Source of the DNA: Plantibacter sp. VKM Ac-2880
GTDB taxonomy: Bacteria; Actinomycetota; Actinomycetes; Actinomycetales; Microbacteriaceae
Assembly (NCBI RefSeq): GCF_015351235.1
Contig: NZ_JADKSJ010000001.1
Span: 1,877,668 to 1,941,667, forward strand
Reading direction: 5' to 3'
Length of the DNA stretch: 64,000 nt
Shown: positions 53,673 to 63,832 of the stretch, piece after piece
How positions within the stretch are numbered: position 1 is the stretch's first letter
Layout: every line of letters begins with the position of its first letter
Notes under the pieces: model-generated
What the model saw: only the letters and a program-made list of their open reading frames with translations
Databases searched by the model: none
Told to the model about the DNA's origin: nothing
Program-made: the position numbers and the translations under genes

Positions 53673-56266
53673 GCTCCGACCTCCGTGCTCTCGGCGGCCG
53701 GAGTGAAGACGATGTCCGCCACCGACAAGGTGTCCGCGGTGCGGAACTCGAGGACGGCGATGCGTCCGACGGCACGGAGATCGTCCGCCACCTGGGCGAG
53801 GAGCTCGACCGAGGCCGCCGGCCCGGCGATGACGGCGGAGTCGACGGGCGTCTTCTGAGACGCCTTCGCGTCGGTCTTCGCGCGGCGGATGCCGGTGAGG
53901 GCCTCGCTCGCGAGCGCGAGCACCTGGGGTTCGCCCGTGGCGAGGCCGGCGAACTCGTCGTCCGACGGCCAGGCGGCGATGTGGACCGAACCGTCGTGCG
54001 ACCACGACCAGGCTTCCTCCGCGGCGAACGGGATGAACGGGGCGAAGAGGCGGAGCAGCGTCGACAGTGCGATCCGCAGCGCGGCCACCGCGGACGCCTG
54101 CTCGGGGCTCTCCTCGCCGTACGCGCGCTCCTTCACGAGCTCCAGGTAGTCGTCGCAGAAGGTCCAGAAGAACGCCTCCGTGAGCTCGAGGGCCCGTGCG
54201 TGGTCGTACCCGGCGAGGGCGGTGCTCGCGTCCGCGACGGCCTTGCGGAGGACGCTGAGCATGGCCAGGTCGACGGCTTCCGTCACCGGAGCGTCTTCAC
54301 GTCCGGTGAAGCCGAGGATGAACTTCGAGGCGTTGAGAACCTTGATGGCGAGGCGTCGGCCGATCTTGATCTGCGTCGGGTTCTGCGGGTCGAAGGCCGC
54401 ATCGGTGCCGAGACGGCTCGAGGCCGCCCAGTACCGGACGGCGTCCGAACCGTGCTGTTCGAGCATCGCCGCCGGGGTGACGACGTTGCCCTTCGACTTC
54501 GACATCTTCTTGCGGTCGGGGTCGACGATGAAGCCGGACACGGACGCGTGCTCCCACGGCTTCCGGTCGTATTCGAGGACGCTGCGGAGCATGGTGGAGA
54601 AGAGCCACGTGCGGATGATGTCCTGGCCCTGCGGGCGCAGGGAGTACGGGAACACCAGATCCCAGAGTTCGGGGTCGCGCTCCCAACCGCCGGCGAGCTG
54701 CGGGGTGAGGCTCGACGTCGCCCAGGTGTCCATGACGTCCACCTCGCCCATGAAGCCGCCGGGGACGCCGCGCTGGGACTCGTCGTAGCCGGGAGCCGCG
54801 TCGCTCGACGGGTCGACCGGCAGGGACGCGTGGTCCGGCGCGATCGGCTGGTCGTAGACCGGATTGCCGTCACCGTCGAGCGGGTACCAGAGCGGGATCG
54901 GGACGCCGAAGAACCGCTGGCGGGAGATCAGCCAGTCGCCCGACAGGCCGCCGACCCAGTTCTCGTAGCGCACCCGCATGAACTCGGGGTGCCACTCCAG
55001 CTCGGCGCCCAGTTCGAGCAGGCGGCCGCGGAGCTGTTCGTCTCGCGCGCCGTTGCGGATGTACCACTGGCGGGTCGAGACGATCTCGAGTGGCTTGTCG
55101 CCCTTCTCGAAGAACTTGACGGGGTGCGTGATCTGCTTCGGCTCGCCGACGAGGTCGCCGGACGCCGTGAGAAGGTCGACGACGGCCTGCTTGGCGCTGA
55201 ACACCGTCTTGCCTGCGAGCTGCGCGTAGGCGTCGCGGCCTGCCTCGGTCGTGATCGCCTCGGGCGCCTCGGAGATGATCCGGCCGTCGAAGCCGAGGAT
55301 CGCGCGGTTCGGGAGGTCGAGTTCGCGCCACCAGACGATGTCGGTGATGTCACCGAAGGTGCAGACCATCGCGATGCCGGCGCCCTTGTCGGGCTGAGCG
55401 AGGTGGTGCGCGAGCACGGGCACCTCGACCCCGAAGACGGGTGTCGTCACCGTGGTGCCGAACAGCGGCTTGAAGCGCTCGTCGTCGGGGTGGGCCACGA
55501 GGGCGACGCACGCGGGGAGGAGTTCGGGACGGGTGGTCTCGATCTCGATCGTGCCACCGTCGGGGCGGTGGAAGGACAGCCGGCGGTAGGTGCCCGGCTG
55601 CTCCTTGTCCTCGAGCTCGGCCTGGGCCACGGCCGTGCGGAAGGTGATGTCCCAGAGCGTGGGCGCCATGGCCTGGTAGGCCTCGCCCCGCTCGAGGTTC
55701 CGGAGGAACGCGAGCTGGCTGGCGGTGATCGACTCGTCGCCGATCGTCCGGTAGCTCTGCGTCCAGTCCACCGAGAGTCCGAGCGCGCGCCAGACGGCCT
55801 CGAACTGCTGCTCGTCCTCGACGGTGAGGCGCTCGCAGAGCTCGATGAAGTTGCGGCGGGAGATCGGGATCTGATCGGCGGCCTTCGTGCTCTTGTTGTC
55901 GCCGCCCTCGAACGGCGGCGTGAAGTCCGCGTCGTAGGGGAGCGTCGGGTCGCACCGGACGCCGTAATAGTTCTGGACACGCCGCTCGGTCGGGAGACCG
56001 TTGTCGTCCCAGCCCATCGGGTAGAAGACGCGCTTGCCCGTCATCCGCTGGTAGCGGGCGACGACGTCGGTGTGGGTGTAGCTGAAGACGTGCCCGATGT
56101 GGAGTGACCCGGAGGCGGTCGGCGGCGGGGTGTCGATGGAGTAGATGCACTCGCGGGTCGCGCCCTCGCGCTGGAACCGGTACGTCCCCGCGGACTCCCA
56201 GGAGGAGCCCCACTTCTGCTCGAGACCTTCGAGGGCCGGCTTGTCCGGGATGCTGGCAGCGGTCAT
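53669..56266 (-). CDS. valS: Valyl-tRNA synthetase, archaeal-like subtype
   Basis: Charges tRNA-Val. HIGH is at 56-59 and KMSKS at 587-591. At 865 aa it has the connective editing domain and an anticodon-binding domain, but I do not see the usual long C-terminal coiled-coil arm. The catalytic-core segment WLISRQRFFGVPIPLW is of the type found in archaeal and Rickettsia ValS, not the ISRQLWWGH of most bacteria. GGAG lies 8 nt before the ATG at 56266; upstream in-frame ATGs lack a site. Confidence 0.95.
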   Translation of the reverse strand: MTAASIPDKPALEGLEQKWGSSWESAGTYRFQREGATRECIYSIDTPPPTASGSLHIGHVFSYTHTDVVARYQRMTGKRVFYPMGWDDNGLPTERRVQNYYGVRCDPTLPYDADFTPPFEGGDNKSTKAADQIPISRRNFIELCERLTVEDEQQFEAVWRALGLSVDWTQSYRTIGDESITASQLAFLRNLERGEAYQAMAPTLWDITFRTAVAQAELEDKEQPGTYRRLSFHRPDGGTIEIETTRPELLPACVALVAHPDDERFKPLFGTTVTTPVFGVEVPVLAHHLAQPDKGAGIAMVCTFGDITDIVWWRELDLPNRAILGFDGRIISEAPEAITTEAGRDAYAQLAGKTVFSAKQAVVDLLTASGDLVGEPKQITHPVKFFEKGDKPLEIVSTRQWYIRNGARDEQLRGRLLELGAELEWHPEFMRVRYENWVGGLSGDWLISRQRFFGVPIPLWYPLDGDGNPVYDQPIAPDHASLPVDPSSDAAPGYDESQRGVPGGFMGEVDVMDTWATSSLTPQLAGGWERDPELWDLVFPYSLRPQGQDIIRTWLFSTMLRSVLEYDRKPWEHASVSGFIVDPDRKKMSKSKGNVVTPAAMLEQHGSDAVRYWAASSRLGTDAAFDPQNPTQIKIGRRLAIKVLNASKFILGFTGREDAPVTEAVDLAMLSVLRKAVADASTALAGYDHARALELTEAFFWTFCDDYLELVKERAYGEESPEQASAVAALRIALSTLLRLFAPFIPFAAEEAWSWSHDGSVHIAAWPSDDEFAGLATGEPQVLALASEALTGIRRAKTDAKASQKTPVDSAVIAGPAASVELLAQVADDLRAVGRIAVLEFRTADTLSVADIVFTPAAESTEVGA

Positions 56267-56396
56267 GAGGGGATCTCCTGCTGATATGTGCGGCACCGTG
56301 TCTGCGTGCCTGAGTGTGGGGGAACGTCCCATGCTATCGCAGGCACCGGCCGGAGCGACGGACACCCGGGATCCACGGCGCCGCTAGCATCGGACC

Positions 56397-58589
56397 GTGT
56401 CGACCAGCGCCGCGCCTCGCACCGTCCGCGCCGACCTCCAAGGCCTCCGCGCCGTGGCGGTGGCGCTCGTCGTCCTGTTCCATCTGTGGCCGGGGCTCGT
56501 GCCCGGCGGGTTCGTCGGTGTCGACGTCTTCTTCGCGATCTCCGGGTTCCTGATCACGGCGCACCTGCTCTCCGAGGTCGAGCGGTCCGGCACGGTGCGT
56601 CTCGGACGGTTCTGGGCCAGGCGGGCGCGACGGCTGCTCCCGGCGGCGCTCACCGTCCTCATGGCGACCCTCGTCGCGAGCTGGTACCTCGCCCCGCTCG
56701 GGGACCTGCCGAGGTTCCTGCGCGAGATCGCCTGGTCGGCCCTGTACGTCGAGAACTGGGCGTTGGCGGGATCCGCGGTCGACTACCTGGCCGCCGACGA
56801 CGCACCGTCGCCCGTGCAGCACTTCTGGTCGCTGTCGGTGGAGGAGCAGTTCTACCTCGTCTGGCCGATCCTCGTCCTGCTCGCCGGTTGGATCGCGGTG
56901 CGGGTGGCGCGACGCGCTGTCGCCGATGCCACGACGCAGCGTCGGGGTGTGGCGGTCGCTGTCGGCTCGGTCTGCGTCGCCTCCGGAGCCTGGTCGCTCC
57001 TCTTCACGCTGCAGGACCCGTCGCCCGCCTATTTCGCGACGACGACGAGGGCCTGGGAGTTCGCCGCCGGTGGGCTGGCGGCGATCCTGGTGGCCGGGGG
57101 AGCCAGGCGGCAGTCGGTGCGACCGGGGGTTCGGACGACCGTCGCCTGGCTCGGGTTCGTCGCCGTCGGCACGGCCGCGATGGCGTACTCGGGGGCGACA
57201 CCGTTCCCTGCGCTGACGGCCGCGCTCCCGGTGGGAGGGACGATCGCCGTGATCTGGGCATCTGCGCCGGCGGTCCGATGGTCGTCGACGTCGCTCCTCG
57301 GGTGGGCGCCGATCCGGTGGCTGGGGGACCGCTCCTACGCGGTGTACCTGTGGCACTGGCCCGTCATCGTGTTCGGCGGGATCGTCCTCGCCCGGTCCGC
57401 CACCGTGCCCGAGCAACTCCTCATGCTCCTCGTCACCGGCATCCTCGCCGAGCTGACCACGCGGTTCGTGGAGCGCCCGATCCGCTTCGGGCGAGCTGCC
57501 GACTGGCGCCCTCGGCGCGTGCTCGGCGCGACCGCCGTCGCGATGACGGTCGTCCTGATCGCCTCGGTCGGGATCCTGCCCGGCGCGCAGGCGCGCATCA
57601 CCGCCGAACAGGAGCGCATCGAGGCGCTGGTCACCAATCCGACGGAGTGTCTCGGAGCCGCCGTGCTCCTGGGCGCCCCGGCGTGTTCCCGTGGTGCCGT
57701 CGCGTCCGGCCCGGCCAGGCCCTCCGATGGCGAGGCGGCGGGCCGCACCGCTCCTGCGACCGAGACTCCGACGGGGGTCATCCCTGATCCCTCCCTCGCC
57801 GACGTGCCGCCGGAGCGCTGCATCACCGACATCCGCGCGTCGGCGTTCGAGGTCTGTGCCTATGGCGCCTCCGCGGATCGGGCGACGAGGACGGTGGCGC
57901 TTCTCGGGGACTCCCACGCCGAGCAGTGGTTGCCGGCGTTCGCCACGGCGGCCGAGGAGCACGGGTGGCGCCTGCTGGTCGCCGCGAAGAGTTCGTGCCC
58001 GTTCAGCGACGCCGAGCGCACGGAGCCTGGGACGAGCGCGGCCGTCCTCGCGGAGATGCGGGTCGGTTGCGTGAGCTGGAACCGCGAGGCGCTCGCCCTG
58101 CTGCAGGACCAACCCGGGATCGACACGCTCGTCGTCTCCTCCCGGGCGAGGAACCCGGTGGTCGCCGAGGGGGATCGAGACTGGCGCGAGGTCGCCGAGG
58201 ACGGCTACGCGGAGCGTTGGGCACGCGTCCCGAGCACGGTCGAGCGGATCCTCGTGCTCCATGACACCCCGACCATGGCCGAGGACGTCCTGGCGTGCGT
58301 CCGTGACGCGTCTGCGCCGGCGGACGGCTGCGCCCGGAGTCGGGGCGACGCCTTCGTCGAGGACCCACAGTACGAGGCGGCGGTGGCGAGCCGCGATCCG
58401 CGGGTCAGGCCCGTCGATCTCACCGACGCCCTGTGCGCGCCCGAGCGGTGTTCGCCGGTGGTCGGTGGGGTGCTGGCGTACCGGGATCCTCACCATCTGA
58501 GCTGGGTGTACGCCATGACCCTCGCCCCGGCGGTGCAAGCGATGCTGGATCGGTTCCCGCCGCCGACGTCAGACGGCGTCGGCCCCTGA
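56397..58589 (+). CDS. Two-domain surface acyltransferase (acyltransferase-3 plus SGNH)
   Basis: A 730-aa protein of OafA type. Residues 1-400 form about ten membrane helices with LQGLRAVAVALVVLFHLWP and FFAISGFLITAHLL; a periplasm-facing SGNH hydrolase-like domain follows with GDSHAEQW (about 503-510) and the C-terminal DPHHLSWVY that supplies the catalytic Asp/His. Such proteins O-acetylate cell-wall or exported polysaccharides. The GTG follows TAGCAT by 6 nt. Its last 21 nt overlap the convergent ABC gene. Confidence 0.9.
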   Translation: MSTSAAPRTVRADLQGLRAVAVALVVLFHLWPGLVPGGFVGVDVFFAISGFLITAHLLSEVERSGTVRLGRFWARRARRLLPAALTVLMATLVASWYLAPLGDLPRFLREIAWSALYVENWALAGSAVDYLAADDAPSPVQHFWSLSVEEQFYLVWPILVLLAGWIAVRVARRAVADATTQRRGVAVAVGSVCVASGAWSLLFTLQDPSPAYFATTTRAWEFAAGGLAAILVAGGARRQSVRPGVRTTVAWLGFVAVGTAAMAYSGATPFPALTAALPVGGTIAVIWASAPAVRWSSTSLLGWAPIRWLGDRSYAVYLWHWPVIVFGGIVLARSATVPEQLLMLLVTGILAELTTRFVERPIRFGRAADWRPRRVLGATAVAMTVVLIASVGILPGAQARITAEQERIEALVTNPTECLGAAVLLGAPACSRGAVASGPARPSDGEAAGRTAPATETPTGVIPDPSLADVPPERCITDIRASAFEVCAYGASADRATRTVALLGDSHAEQWLPAFATAAEEHGWRLLVAAKSSCPFSDAERTEPGTSAAVLAEMRVGCVSWNREALALLQDQPGIDTLVVSSRARNPVVAEGDRDWREVAEDGYAERWARVPSTVERILVLHDTPTMAEDVLACVRDASAPADGCARSRGDAFVEDPQYEAAVASRDPRVRPVDLTDALCAPERCSPVVGGVLAYRDPHHLSWVYAMTLAPAVQAMLDRFPPPTSDGVGP

Positions 58590-60245
58590 TCCGGTCGGCG
58601 GTCGTGTGAGGCGCGGCGCGTCGGCGGCGAGTCGAGCGGTGTACGGGTGGCGCGGAGCGGTGAAGACCTGCTCGGTGTCGCCGTACTCCACGACGCGCCC
58701 GTGCTGCATGACGGCCACCCGGTCGCTCATGTGCCGGATGACGCCGAGGTCGTGCGAGATGAGGAGGTAGCTCAGCCCGTGACGCTCCTGGAGCTCGTCG
58801 AGGAGGTCGAGGATCCTGGCCTGGACGGTCACGTCGAGCGCCGACACCGGTTCATCGAGGATGAGGGTCGAGGGTCTGCCGGCGAGTGCCCGCGCGATCG
58901 CCACACGCTGGCGTTGCCCTCCGGAGAGCGTCCGCGGGCGTGCCCGCTCCAGGGCCGGATCGAGCCCGACGTCGGTGAGGAGTTCGGCCACGGTGGGCTT
59001 CGCGGTGTCCGGGTCGGCGGTGCCGCGACCACGAGCGGCGTCGGTGAGGATGGCGCCGACACGCCATCGTGGATCGAAGGAGCTCAAGGGGTCCTGCGAG
59101 ACCCAGCCCAGCCGGTGGCGTCGGGAACGCCGAACGCGTTCCGGCGCTTCCGACCACGGTCCGCCCTCGAACAGGACGGTCCCGGACTGCGGTGTCGTGA
59201 GACCGAGTGCGAGTCGAGCGAGCGTGGTCTTGCCCGAGCCCGACTCGCCCACCACGCCGAGGGTCGTCCCCGGTTCCAGGCGGAGCGAGACGTCGTCGAC
59301 CGCGCGGATCGGAGTCGCGCCTCCGGAACGGTCGAAGACGCGGGTCACCCCGCGGACCTCGATCGCGGGCGCGGCCGAGCGCTCGATCGGGGTCCGAGGG
59401 GTCGGTCCGGCCATCGCGTCGGGGGTGGTGGCGCGGCCCTTGCTCAGGCGGGCGCCTCGAGGTCGATCGGTGGGCACGGCGTCGATCAAGGCCTGGGTGT
59501 ACGGGTGCTTCGGGGCCGTGAGCACCTCAGCGGCCGGACCCTGCTCGACGACGGCGCCGCCGCGCATCACGACGATGTGGTCCGCGATCGACGACACGAC
59601 GGCCAGGTCGTGGCTGATGAGGAGGAGCCCTGCGCCGCGCTGCTTGATGCGGTCGAGGAGTCCGATGATCCGCGCTTGGACGGTGACGTCGAGCGCGGTG
59701 GTCGGTTCGTCTGCGATGAGGAGGTCGGGGTCCAGGGCGATCGCCGAGGCGATGAGGGCGCGCTGCCGGAGCCCGCCCGACAGCTCGCCGGAACGCTGAC
59801 CGACGCGGGAGGACGGCTCGGGCATGCCGACGGCCTCCAACACCTCGAGGACGCGCTCGGCGCGTTCGCCCCGGGAGAGCCCGGTCCCGAGCCGGAGGGC
59901 GTCGTCGATCTCCCGGCCGATCGGACGGAGCGGGTCGAGTGAGACGAGCGCGTCCTGCAGGACCAGGCCGATCCGGCGGCCGCGCAGGCGTCGCCAGGCC
60001 GGCTCGCCGAGCCCCCTGAGATCGGTGCCGTCGAAGTCGAGCCGGGCCGCGTCCACCCGTGCGGACGCACCGGCGAGCCCGAGGATGGTGCGGGCGGTCA
60101 CGCTCTTGCCCGAACCCGATTCACCGACGATGGCGACACAGCGGCCACGCTCGACGTCGAAGGAGACCCCCGAGACGACGGGCTCGGCCGCGCCGAACGC
60201 GACCGAGAGGGAGTCCACGCGCAGGAGCGGTGTCGTCGCGTTCAT
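58569..60245 (-). CDS. Dipeptide/oligopeptide ABC transporter, fused double ATPase
   Basis: A 558-aa cytoplasmic protein with two full ABC domains equivalent to DppD and DppF: GESGSGKSV, LSGGLRQRA in the first, and GESGSGKTT, LSGGQRQR in the second. Each ends with the HPYT motif of the peptide/nickel family. The ATG overlaps the permease stop by 4 nt. It completes an operon of substrate-binding protein, two permeases and ATPase. The true substrate (peptides, nickel or others) cannot be told from sequence. Confidence 0.92.
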   Translation of the reverse strand: MNATTPLLRVDSLSVAFGAAEPVVSGVSFDVERGRCVAIVGESGSGKSVTARTILGLAGASARVDAARLDFDGTDLRGLGEPAWRRLRGRRIGLVLQDALVSLDPLRPIGREIDDALRLGTGLSRGERAERVLEVLEAVGMPEPSSRVGQRSGELSGGLRQRALIASAIALDPDLLIADEPTTALDVTVQARIIGLLDRIKQRGAGLLLISHDLAVVSSIADHIVVMRGGAVVEQGPAAEVLTAPKHPYTQALIDAVPTDRPRGARLSKGRATTPDAMAGPTPRTPIERSAAPAIEVRGVTRVFDRSGGATPIRAVDDVSLRLEPGTTLGVVGESGSGKTTLARLALGLTTPQSGTVLFEGGPWSEAPERVRRSRRHRLGWVSQDPLSSFDPRWRVGAILTDAARGRGTADPDTAKPTVAELLTDVGLDPALERARPRTLSGGQRQRVAIARALAGRPSTLILDEPVSALDVTVQARILDLLDELQERHGLSYLLISHDLGVIRHMSDRVAVMQHGRVVEYGDTEQVFTAPRHPYTARLAADAPRLTRPPTGSGADAV

Positions 60246-61120
60246 CGGCCGTCTCCCCGTGTCCTGCGCTGCAGTCCGCGCCCGAGGACCGTCGTCGACA
60301 GGGCGGTCGCGACGATCATGAGGCCGGGGAAGGCGGTGAGCCACCAGGCCGTCGACAGGTAGGTGCGGGCTCCGGCGAGCATTGCGCCCCACTCCGGGGC
60401 GGGCGGTTGCGCGCCGAGACCGAGATAGCTGAGTGCGGACGCCCAGACGACCGCCTGGCCGATACCGAGGGTCGCCAGGACGAAGAGCGGGGCGATCGCG
60501 TTCGGGAGGATGTGTCGGATGAGGATCCGCGCGGGCCGGTGTCCGAGGACGCGGGCGGCTTCGACGTAGTCGGAGGAGCGGACCTGGATGAGCTGGCCTC
60601 GGATGAGGCGGGCGTATCCCGGGGCCGTGGAGAGCCCGACGGCGATCGTGGCCGTGACCGGGCCAGGTCCCGCGATCACGATGACGAGGAGGGCCAGCAG
60701 GAGGCCGGGGAACGCGAAGAGCACCTCGAGCACCCGTCCGACGGTGAAGTCGGCGATCCGTCCGCCGACCGCGGCGATGGTGGCCAGTCCGGCGCCGAGG
60801 ACGAGCCCGATGACGGTTGCGGCCACGCCGATGAGGAGCGAGGTGCCTGCACCGTGGACGACCCGGCTCCAGACGTCGCGGCCGGACTCGTCGGTCCCGA
60901 ACCAGTGCACGAGAGAGGGCGCCGAGAACGCGCTCCGCGGGTCGACGGCCGTCGGCGACTGCGTCGCGAAGAGTTGCGGGGCGAGGGCGCAACCGAGGAG
61001 GAACAGCACCACCGCTGCCGCGACGATCTCCGGTGTGCCGAAGCCGGACGGACGGTGTCGTCCGCGCCGGATCCTCGCGTCCGGGCTTCCCGACGCCGGC
61101 GTGATCGCGAGCCCGCTCAT
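60242..61120 (-). CDS. Peptide ABC transporter permease, DppC-like
   Basis: A 292-aa membrane permease with about six helices. FGTDESGRDVWSRVVHG near residue 75 and the EAA loop EAARVLGHRPARILIRHILPN are diagnostic for the second permease of dipeptide systems. The ATG overlaps the stop of the first permease gene by 4 nt. Confidence 0.92.
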   Translation of the reverse strand: MSGLAITPASGSPDARIRRGRHRPSGFGTPEIVAAAVVLFLLGCALAPQLFATQSPTAVDPRSAFSAPSLVHWFGTDESGRDVWSRVVHGAGTSLLIGVAATVIGLVLGAGLATIAAVGGRIADFTVGRVLEVLFAFPGLLLALLVIVIAGPGPVTATIAVGLSTAPGYARLIRGQLIQVRSSDYVEAARVLGHRPARILIRHILPNAIAPLFVLATLGIGQAVVWASALSYLGLGAQPPAPEWGAMLAGARTYLSTAWWLTAFPGLMIVATALSTTVLGRGLQRRTRGDGR

Positions 61121-62094
61121 GATCCGGCCTGCCGCATCCGGTCGCGGGGGTCGAGCAGCTCCGACGCGAGGTCGGCGAGGAACATGACGACGACGTAGGC
61201 GACCGCCGAGCTCAACACGACGCCGGTCACCACCGGGACATCGCGGGCCGTCACCGCCTGGAGCAGCGTCCGTCCGAGACCGGGCCGGGCGAAGATGGTC
61301 TCGACGACGACCGCGCCGCTGATGAGGTACCCGAACGCCCACCCCGACAGGTTGACGGCGGGCACGGCGGCGTGACGCAGGCCGTGTCGGAGGAGCAGAC
61401 CGGTCGTCGTCTCGCCGCGCGCGGCCGCCGAGACGGCGAACGGCGCTGAACCCGCGTCCAGGAGCGGTTCGCGCATCACCTGGGCCAGGAACCCGGCGAC
61501 CGGTATCGCCAGGGTCAGCACCGGGAGCACGAGCCCGACCGCATCACCCGTGCTCACCGGGGGAAGCCACCCGAGCCAGGTGCTGAACAGCGTGATGAGG
61601 ACGGTCGCCAGCCAGAACTGGGGGAGCGAGGCCGCCACGAGTTCGACGGCCGATCCGAGCGCTGCGGAGACCCGTCCGCCACGGGTCGACCAGACCGCCA
61701 GCCCGAGAGCCAGGAGCCAGGCGACGGCGAGCGACGCCGAGGCGAGCACCAGGGTGCCGCCGAGCTGCTCGGCCAGCACCTGGGCGACCGGGGTGCGGAG
61801 GGAAGCCGAGTCCCCGAGGTCGCCCTGGACGAGGCGGAGCAGTTGCGCCAGGTACTGGACGAGGAGCGGCTGATCCAAGCCGTACTGCTCGCGAACCCGT
61901 TCGAGTGCTTCCGCGGACGCTTGTGAGCCCGGGCCGCCGAGGTAGGCCTGCGCCGGGTCGCCCGGGATCAGTCGGACCGCGAAGAAGGTGACCGTCGCGA
62001 CCGCCCAGAGCACGAACACCGCACCGGCCACACGCGCCCCGATCCGCGCGCCCAGGCGGCGGAGGTCGCGTCCCTCGCGGCCGATGCCCGTCAC
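61117..62094 (-). CDS. Peptide ABC transporter permease, DppB-like
   Basis: A 325-aa membrane permease with about six helices. FFAVRLIPGDPAQAYLG and YGLDQPLLVQYLAQL in the N-terminal periplasmic region are typical of DppB, and the EAA-like loop is SAAARGETTTGLLLRHGLRHA. The GTG overlaps the substrate-binding protein stop by 4 nt. Confidence 0.92.
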   Translation of the reverse strand: MTGIGREGRDLRRLGARIGARVAGAVFVLWAVATVTFFAVRLIPGDPAQAYLGGPGSQASAEALERVREQYGLDQPLLVQYLAQLLRLVQGDLGDSASLRTPVAQVLAEQLGGTLVLASASLAVAWLLALGLAVWSTRGGRVSAALGSAVELVAASLPQFWLATVLITLFSTWLGWLPPVSTGDAVGLVLPVLTLAIPVAGFLAQVMREPLLDAGSAPFAVSAAARGETTTGLLLRHGLRHAAVPAVNLSGWAFGYLISGAVVVETIFARPGLGRTLLQAVTARDVPVVTGVVLSSAVAYVVVMFLADLASELLDPRDRMRQAGS

Positions 62095-63767
62095 TCCACG
62101 AGCCAGGCGTCCCCGAAGACCGGCGTCGACACCGTCGGCAGGGCGCGGACGCCCTGCAGGGAGGTGCTCAGCAGGAAGTGGTTCTGCTGGTCGTAGAGCG
62201 GGAGGATGTAGTAGCCGTCGAGGATGATCTGCTGCGCCTGCTCGTAGAGGAAGGCGCGCTCCTCGGGGTCGAGCGTGTCACTGGCCTGCTTGAGGATGTC
62301 GTCGAGCGCCGGGTCGTCGAGCTGGGCGTGGTTCGCGAAGTAGCCGCTCGGCGCCGGCACGATGCCGGACGAGTCGTAGAGGACGCGGAGCACATCCGGG
62401 CCCACCTTCGTGTACGGCGCGCTGACGGCCTCGTACGCGTTGCTCCCGAGCGCCTCGTACCAGCTCGCGAGGTCGAGCAGTTCGAGCTGCACGTCGAACC
62501 CGACGTCGCCGGCGCCCGCCTGGATCTGCTCGAACAACGACTGCTCGGCCGGGATCGACTGATTGGTGCTGACCGGGAACCGCACGGTGAGACGGACCCC
62601 GTCCTTCGTCCGGACCCCGTCGGCGTCCTTCTCGGCCCAGCCGGCCTCGTCGAGCAGCTTGTTCGCGGCGTCCACGTCGTATCCGAACAGGCTCTCGTCG
62701 CCGTAGGAGGTCGTCTCGGCACTCGAGAGCGGAGAGTAGGACCGCTTCGCCGTCCCGAAGAACAGCGATTCGATCCCGGCGTTCACATCCGTCGACCGCA
62801 CGAAGGCCTCACGGACGCGCTGGTCGTCGAACGGCGCCTGACCGGAGTTCAACTCGATGCGGTTCGACGCACCCGGACGTGGTGCGTCCAGGTCGACGAT
62901 CGTCTTCGAATCCTTCGCCTGCGCGATCGTGTCGGGCTGCGCGTTGTCGATGATGTCGACGTCACCGCTCTGCAGCGCGGCGAACCGGGACGCGGAGTCG
63001 GGGATGAACCGCCAGGTGATGCCGTCGAGGTATGCGGGCCCGTCGTGGGCGGCGTCCCCGGGAGCGGAGTCGTAGTCCTCGTTCCGCACGAGCGACACAT
63101 GGTCCTGCTTGACCCACTCGTCGACGACGAAGGGACCGGTGCCGACCGGCGCGTCGCAGTTCGCGGCTTCACCACGCGCGATCCCCGTCGGCGACTCCAT
63201 GGCCGTCCACGGCTGCGACAGGGACTCGAGCAGGGCGCTGTCGGGAGCGGAGAGGGTGAAGCGGGCCGTCGTGGCGTCGACCGCCTCGACCGAGGCGACC
63301 TTGCCGACCGCGAGGTATCCCGTCGACGACTTCGTCGCCGGATCCTGCAGGTGTTCGATGTTCGTCTTGACCGCTGCGGCGTCGAACGCGGTGCCGTCGG
63401 AGAACGTCACATCCGGGCGGAGGGTGAACTCCCAGGTCAGGCCGTCCTGCGAGGTGGTCCACGACTCGGCGAGCCACGGGATGATCGCACCCTTCGCGTC
63501 GCGCGAGACGAGCGGCTCGAGGACCTGTGCGCTGAGCAGGGCCTGTGGATAGTTGCCACCGACGTGCGGGTCGAGGCAGGTCGGCTCCGCATCCCCACTG
63601 GCGTAGACCAGCGTGCCGCCGGTTTTCGGAGTGCTGGACGCGGACGGTGCGCCGGGAGCGCACGCCGCGAGCAGGACCGCGAGGGGGACGAACGCCGCGA
63701 CGACACGCGCCGTCCGGCGGCCCGACGGGGCCCGACGAGGAGTGACGGGGGAGAGGGATGCAGGCAC
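62091..63767 (-). CDS. Peptide ABC transporter substrate-binding lipoprotein (SBP_bac_5)
   Basis: A 558-aa extracytoplasmic solute-binding protein. The lipobox LLAAC gives Cys36 as the lipidated residue after a twin-basic, hydrophobic signal. Family landmarks are GGTLVYASGDAEPTCLDPH, NIEHLQDP and GTGPFVV. GTG at 63767 is chosen over earlier codons because TGGAG lies about 6 nt before it and the signal peptide then has normal length. Possible -10 AATAAT at 63827-63832 (minus strand). Confidence 0.9.
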   Translation of the reverse strand: MPASLSPVTPRRAPSGRRTARVVAAFVPLAVLLAACAPGAPSASSTPKTGGTLVYASGDAEPTCLDPHVGGNYPQALLSAQVLEPLVSRDAKGAIIPWLAESWTTSQDGLTWEFTLRPDVTFSDGTAFDAAAVKTNIEHLQDPATKSSTGYLAVGKVASVEAVDATTARFTLSAPDSALLESLSQPWTAMESPTGIARGEAANCDAPVGTGPFVVDEWVKQDHVSLVRNEDYDSAPGDAAHDGPAYLDGITWRFIPDSASRFAALQSGDVDIIDNAQPDTIAQAKDSKTIVDLDAPRPGASNRIELNSGQAPFDDQRVREAFVRSTDVNAGIESLFFGTAKRSYSPLSSAETTSYGDESLFGYDVDAANKLLDEAGWAEKDADGVRTKDGVRLTVRFPVSTNQSIPAEQSLFEQIQAGAGDVGFDVQLELLDLASWYEALGSNAYEAVSAPYTKVGPDVLRVLYDSSGIVPAPSGYFANHAQLDDPALDDILKQASDTLDPEERAFLYEQAQQIILDGYYILPLYDQQNHFLLSTSLQGVRALPTVSTPVFGDAWLVE

Positions 63768-63826
63768 AGGGACTCCAGGAAGCGTGACGACCGGGTGCTG
63801 TCGGCCCGGCGACCACGTCGGACGAA

Positions 63827-63832
63827 TTATTG
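63827..63832 (-). promoter_or_regulatory. Possible -10 box of the peptide transporter operon
   Basis: AATAAT in an AT-rich spot of the gap between the divergent transporter and TetR-like genes. No convincing -35 element is seen. Confidence 0.3.

Noticed and set aside
53981-56107. 708-codon open frame on the plus strand
   Set aside because: Antisense shadow of valS; composition is dominated by Arg, Glu, Gly and Val as expected from reversed high-GC codons.
56334-58538. 734-codon open frame on the minus strand
   Set aside because: Antisense shadow of the acyltransferase/SGNH gene, whose motifs are clear.
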